A stretch of DNA of 64,000 nt. Source: Ruminococcus sp. (lineage in GTDB: Bacteria > Bacillota > Clostridia > Oscillospirales > Acutalibacteraceae). The stretch is taken from assembly GCA_022511005.1 (NCBI GenBank), contig JAFLSJ010000001.1, positions 1 to 64,000 on the forward strand. Reading direction: 5' to 3'. Of the stretch, positions 1 to 9,357 are shown piece after piece; the stretch's first letter is position 1; each line of letters begins with the position of its first letter. The notes beneath the pieces were generated by a model. That model saw only the letters and a list, made by a program, of their open reading frames with translations. It made no database searches and was not told where the DNA came from. A program made the translations under genes and the position numbers.

Positions 1-204
1 TTTTTCTTTTTCCCTTATTTTTCTATCACACCCTTAACAAGGTTTAAGCCTGATTTAGATTTTATATATTAAAAACAGCATATTGATAAATTTTTTCAAT
101 GCTGTATCTTTATCACACCTATCCGTTCTCTTTATCTTCTGTCTTGAACAATTCTAAGAAAAATGATAAAATAAAACAGGATAACCTAAAAAATATAGTA
201 TTAA

Positions 205-233
205 TTTTCGTGAATTTCGGTAATTCACGAAAA
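205..233. repeat. Palindromic repeat copy A (TTTTCGTGAATT-TCGGT-AATTCACGAAAA)
   Basis: Perfect 12-bp arms; bases 206-232 are the exact reverse complement of 708-734. Confidence 0.85.
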
Positions 234-652
234 TAGGCTGAAAACCCGCATAGGAATGGGATTTTTAAAATTTTTGACCACATTTTTGACCCCTTATTTT
301 TACCGCTTGAACTAAAAATAAGGGGTCATTTTTTCAAATTTAATAATTTTATTTTTACTTTACCTAATGCGAAAAATGTTAATATCAACCTGTGTTGATA
401 CCCCCCTACAATCCGCATAAACAAGCCATTTCAAGTCAATTTACAGCCATAAAAACACTTGACATATTTTTCTGTTTATGATACTGAAAGTCAGAGAATT
501 TTCGTAAAATTTTTTCTGAATTTTGACCCCTTATTTGACCCCAAATTTTTTCATTTTGACCCCAAAATTGCTTATAAAAAGCCATTTTTAAGTCTATAAA
601 AGAATTTTAAAAAATTTTTTAAAATAAATTTTTGCCATTTTTGAAAAAAATA

Positions 653-681
653 TTGACTTTTGTGGTCGAATAGTGTATTAT
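653..681 (+). promoter_or_regulatory. Candidate sigma-A promoter TTGACT-N17-TATTAT
   Basis: -35 at 653-658, 17-bp spacer, -10 at 676-681; terminator-like hairpin follows about 20 nt downstream. Confidence 0.5.
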
Positions 682-700
682 AATGACGAAAATCAGCAAA

Positions 701-745
701 AAAAAGCTTTCGTGAATTACCGAAATTCACGAAAGCTTTTTCTCT
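701..745. terminator. 18-bp perfect-stem hairpin with flanking T tract; contains palindromic repeat copy B
   Basis: AAAAAGCTTTCGTGAATT-ACCGA-AATTCACGAAAGCTTTTT then TCTCTTTTT. Confidence 0.7.
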
Positions 746-810
746 TTTTACTAAATTATGTGCTATTTTTAATTTTAAAAGTAAAAATAATTGGTTAAAC
801 CTAAGAATAA

Positions 811-963
811 AAAACATTTCTGCATAATTGTAAGGGCTGATGCCTTCATCAGCCCGTTTATGAAAACTTTTCGGGACGATGTGGGTACGGCAGTCGCCCA
901 AACCCCCTTAATCCCCCTATTAGGGGGCAAAAACATCGTCCCCTACAAACTTTAAGAAATGTT
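811..963. repeat. Double-hairpin GTAGGGG-type repeat, with 51-bp nested insert in second hairpin
   Basis: GGGCTGATG/CATCAGCCC and GGGACGATG/CATCGTCCC stems; insert about 882-933. Confidence 0.85.
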
Positions 964-1006
964 GTGATTTATTTGTTTAAGATTCTCTTTTTATTTTCCG
1001 AAAGTC

Positions 1007-1657
1007 TTACATCTTATCAATAACCGTAGTTGCTTCGTCTAAATCCTTACACAAAGCAAAAATCATCGGTTTGATTTCTTCTGTGGGCTCTAATAAATCA
1101 GGTATCATAATAGGTTTCATCATTGCATTATATGCAGATTTTATTCCGTTAATACTGTCTTCAAAGGCTATACATTCCTCCGGATTTAATGAAAGCTCCC
1201 TTGCGGCTGTTAAAAATGTTTCAGGATGGGGTTTGCCGTTCTTAACCATATTACCGCACACAAACTTATCAAAATACTTCGTAATCTTAGCCCTATCAAG
1301 CAAGTCAAGTGCAGTTTTACTGCTTGTGGAGGTTGCAAGAGAAATTTTTATTCCCTTGTCTTTTAAACATTTTAACATATTTAAAAGTCCCTTTTTAACG
1401 GGAACTCCCTCTTTTTCTATATATTCATAAAAATATACATTCGCCTTTGCTCTCATATCCTGATAATCAAAATCTTCGCCGTAAAGGTCTTTATAATAAA
1501 TCTTTGTATCTGCTGTTCTTCTGCCCACAGTTTTTTTATAAATATCAAAACTGTATGCATATCCGTTTTCTTCCATTGTTCTTTGCCATACCTGATACAC
1601 CAGCTTTTCTGTGTCAAACATAAGACCGTCCATATCAAAAACTGCGCCCTTAATCAT
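1007..1657 (-). CDS. HAD-superfamily hydrolase (beta-phosphoglucomutase-like phosphatase)
   Basis: 216-aa ORF with FDMDGLMFDTE motif I, ATSTSS, and GKPHPE...CIAFEDSINGI motifs. Confidence 0.9.
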   Translation of the reverse strand: MIKGAVFDMDGLMFDTEKLVYQVWQRTMEENGYAYSFDIYKKTVGRRTADTKIYYKDLYGEDFDYQDMRAKANVYFYEYIEKEGVPVKKGLLNMLKCLKDKGIKISLATSTSSKTALDLLDRAKITKYFDKFVCGNMVKNGKPHPETFLTAARELSLNPEECIAFEDSINGIKSAYNAMMKPIMIPDLLEPTEEIKPMIFALCKDLDEATTVIDKM

Positions 1658-1658
1658 A

Positions 1659-2249
1659 TCAGTAATTCCTTACAAGTGTAATAACTTTGCCAAGCAGTAT
1701 GACCTCATCTACAATAATCGGCTCAAAATCGTCATTTTCAGGCTGTAGACGGAAATGTCCGTTTTCTTTATAAAAGCGTTTAACGGTTGCACTATCCTCA
1801 ACTAACGCAACAACTATATCTCCGTTATCTGCAACGGGAGTTCTATGAACCACTACAATATCACCGTTTAAAATGCCTGCGTTTATCATACTTTCACCCT
1901 GAATTCTCAGTGCAAAAAGCTCTCTGCCCCTTCTTACGCTTTCGGGAACAGGCACATAATCTTCAATATCCTCTACTGCAAGAATAGGCATACCTGCGGC
2001 AACCCTGCCCAAAACAGGTACATTTGTGCTTTTTTCGCCTTTTCCTACAACCTTGATACAGCGGTTTACTCCATGCTCACGCTGAATCAGACCTTTTTCC
2101 TCTAAGGTTTTTAAATGAAGATGAATTGTTGAGGTAGATTTTAATCCTGTTGCGTCGCAAATTTCTCTGACAGACGGAACTCTGCCCTCTTCCGAACATT
2201 CTACCAAATAATCATAAACTTTCTGCTGGCTTTTGCTTAAAGGTTTCAT
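1659..2249 (-). CDS. lexA: LexA SOS repressor
   Basis: 196 aa; N-terminal winged helix (VREICDATGLKSTSTIHLHL), AAGMP-like cleavage region, S24 peptidase GESM and VKRF motifs. Confidence 0.95.
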   Translation of the reverse strand: MKPLSKSQQKVYDYLVECSEEGRVPSVREICDATGLKSTSTIHLHLKTLEEKGLIQREHGVNRCIKVVGKGEKSTNVPVLGRVAAGMPILAVEDIEDYVPVPESVRRGRELFALRIQGESMINAGILNGDIVVVHRTPVADNGDIVVALVEDSATVKRFYKENGHFRLQPENDDFEPIIVDEVILLGKVITLVRNY

Positions 2250-2308
2250 ATGTATCCCCCATAACGCAAATATAATATGTTAATAAATAATAATTACATA
2301 GATTTTTC

Positions 2309-2332
2309 AAAAAAGGGGTTTGCCCCGTTTTT
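2309..2332. terminator. Short terminator-like hairpin in the lexA leader (AAAAAAGGGGTTTGCCCCGTTTTT), readable on both strands
   Basis: 4-bp GC stem with flanking A/T tracts; on the minus strand ends in UUUUUU about 60 nt before lexA ATG. Confidence 0.5.
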
Positions 2333-2443
2333 AACTTGGCAAGGACGGCTGAAAGCCGTCTTTATTCAGTGGGAAATTGCACTTTCCACTGAATGTATAA
2401 TGTTTCTAATCTCCTTAGAGACGAGGGACATCTTGCCTAAGTT
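2333..2443 (-). ncRNA. Candidate structured lexA 5' leader element
   Basis: 11-bp closing stem (2333-2343 with 2432-2443, one bulge) enclosing hairpins at 2344-2360, 2364-2394 and 2410-2421. Confidence 0.5.
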
Positions 2444-2445
2444 AC

Positions 2446-2474
2446 ATTTTATCACAAACATTCAAAAAAATCAA
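2446..2474 (-). promoter_or_regulatory. Candidate lexA promoter TTGATT-N17-TAAAAT
   Basis: -10 at 2446-2451, -35 at 2469-2474 on minus strand, spacer 17 bp. Confidence 0.6.
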
Positions 2475-2485
2475 ACATTTGTTTG
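2472..2485. promoter_or_regulatory. Candidate LexA/SOS-box-like palindrome CAAAC-ATTT-GTTTG overlapping the lexA -35
   Basis: Inverted repeat resembling the Gram-positive GAAC-N4-GTTC architecture (variant half-sites). Confidence 0.4.
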
Positions 2486-2729
2486 CTAAAAATTTTTCAC
2501 AGTTATTACAATTTTGTCAATATTTCTATAAATTACCGTGTTTTTCTTTTAAAAATTTACTTTTTTCTCAAAATATCCTATTTTGTTCACACAATCATCA
2601 CATTCGTGTTGTTTAATACTATTATACTTTAGGGCGGAACCGCAACTGCCCGAGTATATTGTTCTACCCTCCTCAATGTAAATCGAATTAGAGATTTACG
2701 ATTGTACCCCTCATTTTTTTAAGAACAAA

Positions 2730-2773
2730 GGAAACACTAAGCCTTCCGCAAGGGCTTGGTGTTTTCCCTTTTT
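2730..2773. terminator. Strong hairpin GGAAACAC...GTGTTTTCC followed by CTTTTT
   Basis: Imperfect long inverted repeat with loop near CCGCAAGG and T tract. Confidence 0.65.
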
Positions 2774-2785
2774 ATAGAGAAATTT

Positions 2786-2832
2786 AACCCCGTTTGTCAG
2801 ATATTTTATCATATAATCTGACAAACGGGGTT
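2786..2832. repeat. 17-bp-arm inverted repeat AACCCCGTTTGTCAGAT / ATCTGACAAACGGGGTT
   Basis: Near-perfect arms read directly; lies just downstream of the histidine kinase gene. Confidence 0.75.
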
Positions 2833-2868
2833 TAGCTTGAATTTTTAATTTTTTATAAATGATACTCT

Positions 2869-4416
2869 TTAAGGCAACAGTTTAGGTTCTTCTATTTTTA
2901 TATATTCCAGCTCAAACCAAAATGTACTGCCTTTATCTGGCTTACTGATTACCCCGTAATGAGAATGGTGCAAATCGAGAATATTTTTAACAATTGACAA
3001 GCCCAAACCCGTACCTATTACTGCACGCTTATGCTCTTTATCAACCTTATAATATCTGTCCCAGATGTATTCAAGCTTATCGGCGGGGATTCCGTCACCG
3101 TGGTCGGTAACCTCTATTCTTACCGTATCGCCTTTAACAATCTGGCTTACAATAATAGTTTTGTCTTCTCCTGCATAGTTTACGGCGTTATTCATAAGGT
3201 TATAAATTACCTGTGAAATTTTAAGCTCATCGCCTTTAACCAGCACATTTTCATTGCTTTCAAAAACAATATTATAGCCTTCCTGTTCTTTCAGCTTTGC
3301 ATATCGCTTAAAAATATCATTTATACTGTCTGTCAGGCTGAATACTTCTATATCCAAAGATAAAACTCCCGACTGAAGCTTTGACAAATCAAGCAAATCC
3401 GTTACAAGATTGCTCAGACGGCTTGCTTCATCAATAATAATCTGCACATTTTCAGGAGTATTTTCTCCCGGCAAATCTCTCATAACCTCGCCGTAGCCCT
3501 TTATCATGGTAAGAGGCGTACGCAAATCATGAGAAATATTCGCAATAAGCTCCTGTCTTAATTCATCTACCTTTGAAAGCTCTCTGCGGGTATAGTTGAG
3601 AGTATCGCTAAGCTCTTTTACCTCAAGATAACCGTTGCCTTTAAACTCAAAATCATAATTTTGCTTTGCAAGCTCTTTTGCAGTTTCGCTCATATCTGAC
3701 AAGGGCTTTGAAATTCTCCTTGAAGCATAAAAGGAAAGTCCGATTGCCAGTATAAACACAATTACAGAGACTATCATAAGCTGTACTCTTAAGGTATCTA
3801 CAACCGAGCTTACCGGTGTAATCATTGAATTTATCAGCATAAAGCACTGAGTATCTTCATCAATCTGAATTATTTCCGCATAAACTAAGCTCTCATATCT
3901 GGAATAATCATTGACTGTACCTGAATTTACGTTATTTTGTACGTCTTCCTGAGAGTCATTGGTAAATTTATACAGATTTTTTTGAAGCTCCTCTATATTC
4001 ATCATATCTGTTTCCACTGTTACAGTTTCCAGATATGTTCCCCCTGAGTTATATGCTTCTCTATAATATTTGTAAGCCTGATGCTCCTGATAATCCGTTC
4101 TCCAAACAGCGTTGTTGTAATCACGGGTATACATCTTTTTAAATATCGGCGTAGATGTATCATATATATACACAGACAGACTGTTATTGCGTGAAACAGA
4201 ATCAATTACCTCAGATATGTTGCTGTTATTTCTTACACTTACGGAAATCTGTTTTGCCCCTTGTTCTATTTGCGTTGTTTTTATGGATTTGTAAAAGCCT
4301 TCAAGAAAAACTATCTGAAAAAACCACAACAAAACTATGGTTGCAAAAACAATTGCAAGAAAATACTTTGCAAGCTTATATTTAAGGGGATGCAAATTCC
4401 ATTTAAATTGCTTCAA
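2869..4416 (-). CDS. Sensor histidine kinase (HAMP, HisKA, HATPase_c)
   Basis: 515 aa; two TM segments, ISHDLRTPLTMIKGYGE H-box, N/G boxes. Confidence 0.95.
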   Translation of the reverse strand: MKQFKWNLHPLKYKLAKYFLAIVFATIVLLWFFQIVFLEGFYKSIKTTQIEQGAKQISVSVRNNSNISEVIDSVSRNNSLSVYIYDTSTPIFKKMYTRDYNNAVWRTDYQEHQAYKYYREAYNSGGTYLETVTVETDMMNIEELQKNLYKFTNDSQEDVQNNVNSGTVNDYSRYESLVYAEIIQIDEDTQCFMLINSMITPVSSVVDTLRVQLMIVSVIVFILAIGLSFYASRRISKPLSDMSETAKELAKQNYDFEFKGNGYLEVKELSDTLNYTRRELSKVDELRQELIANISHDLRTPLTMIKGYGEVMRDLPGENTPENVQIIIDEASRLSNLVTDLLDLSKLQSGVLSLDIEVFSLTDSINDIFKRYAKLKEQEGYNIVFESNENVLVKGDELKISQVIYNLMNNAVNYAGEDKTIIVSQIVKGDTVRIEVTDHGDGIPADKLEYIWDRYYKVDKEHKRAVIGTGLGLSIVKNILDLHHSHYGVISKPDKGSTFWFELEYIKIEEPKLLP

Positions 4417-5077
4417 AACGATAACCTACTCCTCGTAATGTTACAATACATCTACTGTATTCTCCAAGGCTTTTTCTTAAAAGCTTAATGTGGGTATCAA
4501 GAGTTCTTTCATCTCCGAAGAAATCGTAACCCCAGACCTCGCTTATCAGCTTTTCTCTTGTTAAGGCAATTCCCTTGTTTTTTACCATATAGAAGAAAAG
4601 CTCATATTCCTTTGGTGTCATTTCTATTCTTTGTCCGTCTATTGTAACGATTCTTGCGCTGAAATCTACTGATAAACCCTCATAGCTGAACACGTCGTTT
4701 ATTGTGTTTGAGTCGGTATTGCTTCTTTTTATTACCGCATTTACCCGCATCATAAGCTCTTTTGGAGAAAAAGGCTTTACCACATAGTCATCTGTTCCCA
4801 GCTCAAAACCGTGAATTTTATCGTATTCTTCTCCTCTTGCAGACAGCATTATAATTGGTGTGTTGCTGAATTTTCTGATTTCACGGCAAGCTGAAAATCC
4901 GTCAAGCTCAGGCATCATAACATCCATTATTATTATATCAAAGCTGTTTTGCCTGCATACATCAATTGCTTGCATTCCGTCTACTGCTTCTTCAACAGTG
5001 TGACCTTCAAATTCCGCATATTTTTTTATAATTTCTCTGATTCTTGACTCATCATCAACAACTAATATTTTACTCAT
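4403..5077 (-). CDS. OmpR/PhoB-family response regulator
   Basis: 224 aa; ILVVDDE, DVMMP, K at KPFSPKEL, C-terminal winged helix; overlaps the HK gene. Confidence 0.95.
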   Translation of the reverse strand: MSKILVVDDESRIREIIKKYAEFEGHTVEEAVDGMQAIDVCRQNSFDIIIMDVMMPELDGFSACREIRKFSNTPIIMLSARGEEYDKIHGFELGTDDYVVKPFSPKELMMRVNAVIKRSNTDSNTINDVFSYEGLSVDFSARIVTIDGQRIEMTPKEYELFFYMVKNKGIALTREKLISEVWGYDFFGDERTLDTHIKLLRKSLGEYSRCIVTLRGVGYRFEAI

Positions 5078-5279
5078 TTTTTAACCTCCACCGCAAAATT
5101 ACTTGTATTATGTATTTTAAAAATAATATTTGTATGTGATAAAATTATGTTCATTTTCTTAAATCTAATAAAATTCTACACTCTGTTCAAATAATATCAT
5201 ATTTTTTTAATTATTGAAATAGATTAAGAAATATTTTATAATTAATAAATCAAGATAATTTGTTTTACGGAGGTTTGTA

Positions 5280-6131
5280 ATGGAAATAAGAAGAATTAAG
5301 GCGGATATGGTTGTTCATACTGTTAAAAAGCTTTTTATGGACTGCAACTATTTTATCGGCGATGATATAATGAACGCTCTTAAAAACGCAGAGCAAACGG
5401 AAACCTCTCCTGTGGGAAAAAGCGTTTTAAATCAGATTATTAAAAATGACGAAATTGCAAATGAAGAACAGATTCCTCTTTGTCAGGATACAGGTATGGC
5501 AATTTTGTTTGTTGAATACGGGGACAAGGTTGTTATTGAGGACGGTTCATTTGAGGAGGCTGTAAATCAGGGTGTCAGAGAAGCATACGAGGAAGGTTAT
5601 TTGAGAAAAAGTATTGTTTCCGACCCTGTGTTTGACAGAATAAATACTAAGGATAACACACCGGCAGTTATCCACACCAAAATTGTAAGCGGAAATCAGA
5701 TTAAGATTCTTGCAGGAGGAAAAGGCTTCGGCAGTGAGAATATGTCTGCAATTAAAATGCTTACTCCATCCTATGGAGTTGAGGGAGTTAAACAGTTTGT
5801 GCTTGATACAGTGAGAAATGCAGGACCTAACCCCTGCCCGCCAATAGTTGTAGGCATTGGAATCGGCGGAGATTTTGAAGTATGTGCCAAACTTGCAAAG
5901 CAGGCAACATTCCGCTCTATTGATACACAAAACAGAGACGAAAGATACGCTTCTCTTGAAAAAGAACTGCTTGAAAATATTAACAAAATGGGCTTCGGCC
6001 CCGCAGGTCTTGGAGGAAACACAACTGCAATCGGCGTAAATATTGAAACTGCACCTACACATATTGCAGGTATGCCTGTGGCTGTTAATATTTGCTGTCA
6101 TGCGGCTCGCCATAAAAGTGCGGTAATTTAA
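5280..6131 (+). CDS. Fumarate hydratase class I / tartrate dehydratase, alpha subunit
   Basis: 283 aa; CQDTGMAILFVE, GFGSENMS, GGNTTAIGVNIE motifs. Confidence 0.93.
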   Translation: MEIRRIKADMVVHTVKKLFMDCNYFIGDDIMNALKNAEQTETSPVGKSVLNQIIKNDEIANEEQIPLCQDTGMAILFVEYGDKVVIEDGSFEEAVNQGVREAYEEGYLRKSIVSDPVFDRINTKDNTPAVIHTKIVSGNQIKILAGGKGFGSENMSAIKMLTPSYGVEGVKQFVLDTVRNAGPNPCPPIVVGIGIGGDFEVCAKLAKQATFRSIDTQNRDERYASLEKELLENINKMGFGPAGLGGNTTAIGVNIETAPTHIAGMPVAVNICCHAARHKSAVI

Positions 6132-6157
6132 AAAAGCGGTAACTTAAGGAGGAAACT

Positions 6158-6712
6158 ATGAAAAAAATAACACTTCCCTTAAAAGATGAAGATATTAAAA
6201 ATTTAAAAGCAGGCGACAGCGTACTTTTAACAGGCTCAATGATTACAGGCAGAGATGCCGCTCATAAGCGTTTATATGAGCTTATTCAAAATGGTGAAAA
6301 TTTGCCTGTAGATATAAAAGGAGAAACCATTTATTATGTTGGCCCTGCTCCTGCAAAGCCGCCCTATGCGGTAGGTCCTGCAGGCCCTACATCAAGCTAC
6401 CGTATGGATAAATATGCTCCCTCACTTATGGATAACGGACTAAAGGGTATGATAGGAAAAGGTGCAAGAAATAAAGATGTTGTGGACGCAATCGTAAGAA
6501 ACGGCGGAGTTTATTTTGCCGCTATCGGCGGTGCGGCGGCTCTTATTGCAAAAAGTATAAAAAGCGAAGAGCTTTTATGTTATGAAGATTTAGGCACAGA
6601 AGCAATAAGAAAATATGAGGTTGAGGATTTTCCCTGTATAGTTGTAATTGACAGTCAGGGCAATAACATCTATGAAACCGAACCTCCAAAATATAATTGT
6701 GAAGATAAGTAA
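6158..6712 (+). CDS. Fumarate hydratase class I / tartrate dehydratase, beta subunit
   Basis: 184 aa; GRDAAHKR, YVGPAPAKPPYAVGPAGPTSSYRMD motifs; downstream of alpha subunit. Confidence 0.93.
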   Translation: MKKITLPLKDEDIKNLKAGDSVLLTGSMITGRDAAHKRLYELIQNGENLPVDIKGETIYYVGPAPAKPPYAVGPAGPTSSYRMDKYAPSLMDNGLKGMIGKGARNKDVVDAIVRNGGVYFAAIGGAAALIAKSIKSEELLCYEDLGTEAIRKYEVEDFPCIVVIDSQGNNIYETEPPKYNCEDK

Positions 6713-6735
6713 TTACATAAAAGCTAATATAAAAA

Positions 6736-6830
6736 AGTTTTCTGTATAATTGTAGGGGCTGATGCCCACATCAGCCCGCTATTTATGGGACGATGTAGGC
6801 ATCGTCCCCTACAACTTTGAAAAATGTTTT
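6736..6830. repeat. Double-hairpin GTAGGGG-type repeat
   Basis: GGGGCTGATGcccaCATCAGCCC and GGGACGATGtaggCATCGTCCCC. Confidence 0.9.
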
Positions 6831-6880
6831 ATTTAAACTGTTTACTAAAAAATGATTTTTACTGACTTTGTCCACACGCT

Positions 6881-6914
6881 AAAGCGGTACAGTTAAATTA
6901 CTGTACCGCTTTTT
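6881..6914. terminator. Bidirectional intrinsic terminator between convergent genes
   Basis: AAAGCGGTACAGT-taaatt-ACTGTACCGCTTTTT. Confidence 0.85.
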
Positions 6915-6927
6915 GTTGTTATAAAGT

Positions 6928-7383
6928 TTATTTCTGTTTTTTTATAAAATCGTCTGTTAAATCCGCCGCAAACTTTACAAGTTCACCGCAAGGGCGTTTC
7001 TTATAATATTCCGCTGTACGTTTTTCCGGAGTTGGCGTATTTTTTTCTTTTTCAGATAACCCTAAAAGCTCTCTGCAAATAATTGAACCGTTTTCTTTTT
7101 TAAATTCTTCTGCAAGCTCCTGAATTTTCTTATAAAGTTCCTTTTTTACCTCAAAATTCTTTGGATCGTCATATCCGTATTTTAACCCTATAACCATAAA
7201 CATTCCGCTTACTGCTCCGCAAACCTCTCTCATTCTTCCCATTCCACCGCCAAAACCCGAAGAAATCATAACCGCTGTTTTTTTGTCTATTCCAAAATTC
7301 TCTGCAAACGCCAGCAAAACTGCCTGAGAGCAGTTATATCCCTCTGAAAAATATTGTTTTGCCAACTCTCCCTTTGTACTCAT
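6928..7383 (-). CDS. C_GCAxxG_C_C family protein
   Basis: 151 aa; YNCSQAVLLAF, GFGGGMGRMREVCGAVSG, CREL, RPCGELV cysteine motifs. Confidence 0.85.
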   Translation of the reverse strand: MSTKGELAKQYFSEGYNCSQAVLLAFAENFGIDKKTAVMISSGFGGGMGRMREVCGAVSGMFMVIGLKYGYDDPKNFEVKKELYKKIQELAEEFKKENGSIICRELLGLSEKEKNTPTPEKRTAEYYKKRPCGELVKFAADLTDDFIKKQK

Positions 7384-7532
7384 AGTTAAATCTCCTCTTC
7401 ATTAATAAAGTAATTATAACATTATATTATTTGTTTTCAAGATTTCTGCTTAACTTTCGTATTGATTAAACAATAACTTTTATGCTATAATAGTTAGGTT
7501 AAAATATTCCAAAAATATAAAAGGTGATAACA

Positions 7533-9344
7533 TTGTCTTTTTCACAGGATAAAATAAGAAATTTCAGCATTATTGCTCATATTGACCACGGTAAATCCAC
7601 TTTGGCTGACAGAATTTTAGAGCATACCCAATCTGTTTCCAGCAGAGATATGGAAGCTCAGATTCTTGACGATATGGAGCTTGAGCGTGAAAGAGGAATT
7701 ACAATTAAAGCAAGGGCAGTTTCTGTTATTTACAAAGCAGACAACGGCGAGGACTATCTATTTAATTTAATAGACACTCCCGGTCATGTTGACTTTAACT
7801 ATGAGGTATCCCGATCCCTTGCCGCCTGCGAGGGTGCAGTACTTGTAGTTGACGCTTCTCAGGGAATTGAAGCCCAAACCCTTGCAAACACTTATCTTGC
7901 AGTTGACAACGGACTTGAAATCGTGCCTGTTGTAAACAAGATTGACCTTCCCAGTGCCGACCCTGACAGAGTAATTAATGAAATTGAAGACGTTATAGGT
8001 ATTCCTGCTCAGGACGCACCTAAAATTTCTGCAAAAGCAGGAATTAACATTCACGACGTGCTTGAAAAGATAGTTTCGGACATTCCTGCGCCCACAGGCG
8101 ATTTAAACGCACCGTTAAGGGCATTGATTTTTGACAGCTATTACGACAGCTACAAGGGTGTAATTATATATGTAAGATTAAAAGAAGGACAAATCCATCC
8201 CGGAGATGAGTTTAAACTGATGTCCACAGGCTCGGTATTCAATGTGGTTGAATGCGGATTTATGCACGCAACCTCAATGGAATCTACCGACGGACTTTAC
8301 GCAGGCGAGGTAGGATATATAGCAGGCTCAATTAAATCATTAAGCGATGCTCAGGTAGGCGACACCGTAACACTTACAAAAAATCCTGCAAAAGAACCTT
8401 TGCCGGGATATCGTGAGGCACAGTCTATGGTATTCTGCGGAATTTATCCTGTTGACGGTGCAAAGTACGGCGATTTAAAAGACGCTCTTGAAAAATTGCA
8501 GTTAAATGATGCCGCTTTAAGCTTTGAGCCTGAAACATCAATCGCCTTAGGCTTCGGTTTCAGATGCGGATTTTTAGGTCTTTTGCATATGGAGATTATT
8601 CAGGAAAGACTTGAACGTGAATATTCTCTTGACCTTATAACAACTGCTCCCAGCGTAATTTACAGAATTACAATGACAGACGGAACAGTCCAGATGATTG
8701 ACAACCCTACAAATTATCCCGACCCTGCCCTTATTGCAAAAGCAGAAGAGCCAATGACAGACGCGCATATTTATGCCCCCTCTGATTATGTAGGAAACAT
8801 TATGGAGCTTTGTCAGGATAGACGAGGTAATTTTGTAGGTATGACCTATATAGACGCTGACCGTGTTGATATTCACTATGAACTTCCTTTGGCGGAAATT
8901 ATATACGATTTCTTTGATACCTTAAAATCACGTACAAGAGGTTATGCATCCTTTGACTATGAGCTTAAGGAATACAAAGAAAGTAAGCTTGTTAAACTTG
9001 ATATTATGCTTAACGGTGACGTTGTAGACGCTTTATCCTTTATTATTCACGCTGATAAAGCCTACGGCAGAGCAAGAAAAATGGCGGAAAAGCTAAAGGA
9101 GAAAATCCCGAGACAGCTTTTTGAAGTGCCGATTCAGGCTTGTATCGGAGGAAAAATCATTGCAAGAGAAACCGTTAAGGCTATGCGCAAGGATGTACTT
9201 GCAAAGTGCTACGGCGGTGATATTTCCCGTAAAAAGAAGCTTCTTGAGAAACAAAAGGAAGGTAAAAAGCGTATGCGCCAGTTAGGCACAGTAGAAGTTC
9301 CGCAGGAAGCATTTATGGCGGTGCTGAAATTAGATACGGATTAA
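7533..9344 (+). CDS. lepA: Elongation factor 4 (LepA)
   Basis: [29 protein letters not shown]; likely TTG start at 7533 after AAAGGTG. Confidence 0.95.
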   Translation: MSFSQDKIRNFSIIAHIDHGKSTLADRILEHTQSVSSRDMEAQILDDMELERERGITIKARAVSVIYKADNGEDYLFNLIDTPGHVDFNYEVSRSLAACEGAVLVVDASQGIEAQTLANTYLAVDNGLEIVPVVNKIDLPSADPDRVINEIEDVIGIPAQDAPKISAKAGINIHDVLEKIVSDIPAPTGDLNAPLRALIFDSYYDSYKGVIIYVRLKEGQIHPGDEFKLMSTGSVFNVVECGFMHATSMESTDGLYAGEVGYIAGSIKSLSDAQVGDTVTLTKNPAKEPLPGYREAQSMVFCGIYPVDGAKYGDLKDALEKLQLNDAALSFEPETSIALGFGFRCGFLGLLHMEIIQERLEREYSLDLITTAPSVIYRITMTDGTVQMIDNPTNYPDPALIAKAEEPMTDAHIYAPSDYVGNIMELCQDRRGNFVGMTYIDADRVDIHYELPLAEIIYDFFDTLKSRTRGYASFDYELKEYKESKLVKLDIMLNGDVVDALSFIIHADKAYGRARKMAEKLKEKIPRQLFEVPIQACIGGKIIARETVKAMRKDVLAKCYGGDISRKKKLLEKQKEGKKRMRQLGTVEVPQEAFMAVLKLDTD

Positions 9345-9357
9345 GGCAGATGATTTT

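Noticed and set aside
572-901. 109-aa minus-strand ORF
   Set aside because: Runs through the hairpin repeat and terminator region, F/K-rich translation of AT-rich DNA, no RBS or domain.
2580-2780. 6S RNA, SRP RNA or tmRNA
   Set aside because: I could not identify the diagnostic conserved motifs of these RNAs; left as unexplained structured region.
5547-6113. 188-aa minus-strand ORF opposite fumarase alpha
   Set aside because: Shadow ORF antisense to a confidently assigned gene; Cys-rich translation typical of antisense frames.
9345-9357. Fluoride riboswitch upstream of crcB
   Set aside because: The lepA-crcB gap is only 13 nt, with no room for an aptamer; crcB is probably co-transcribed with lepA.
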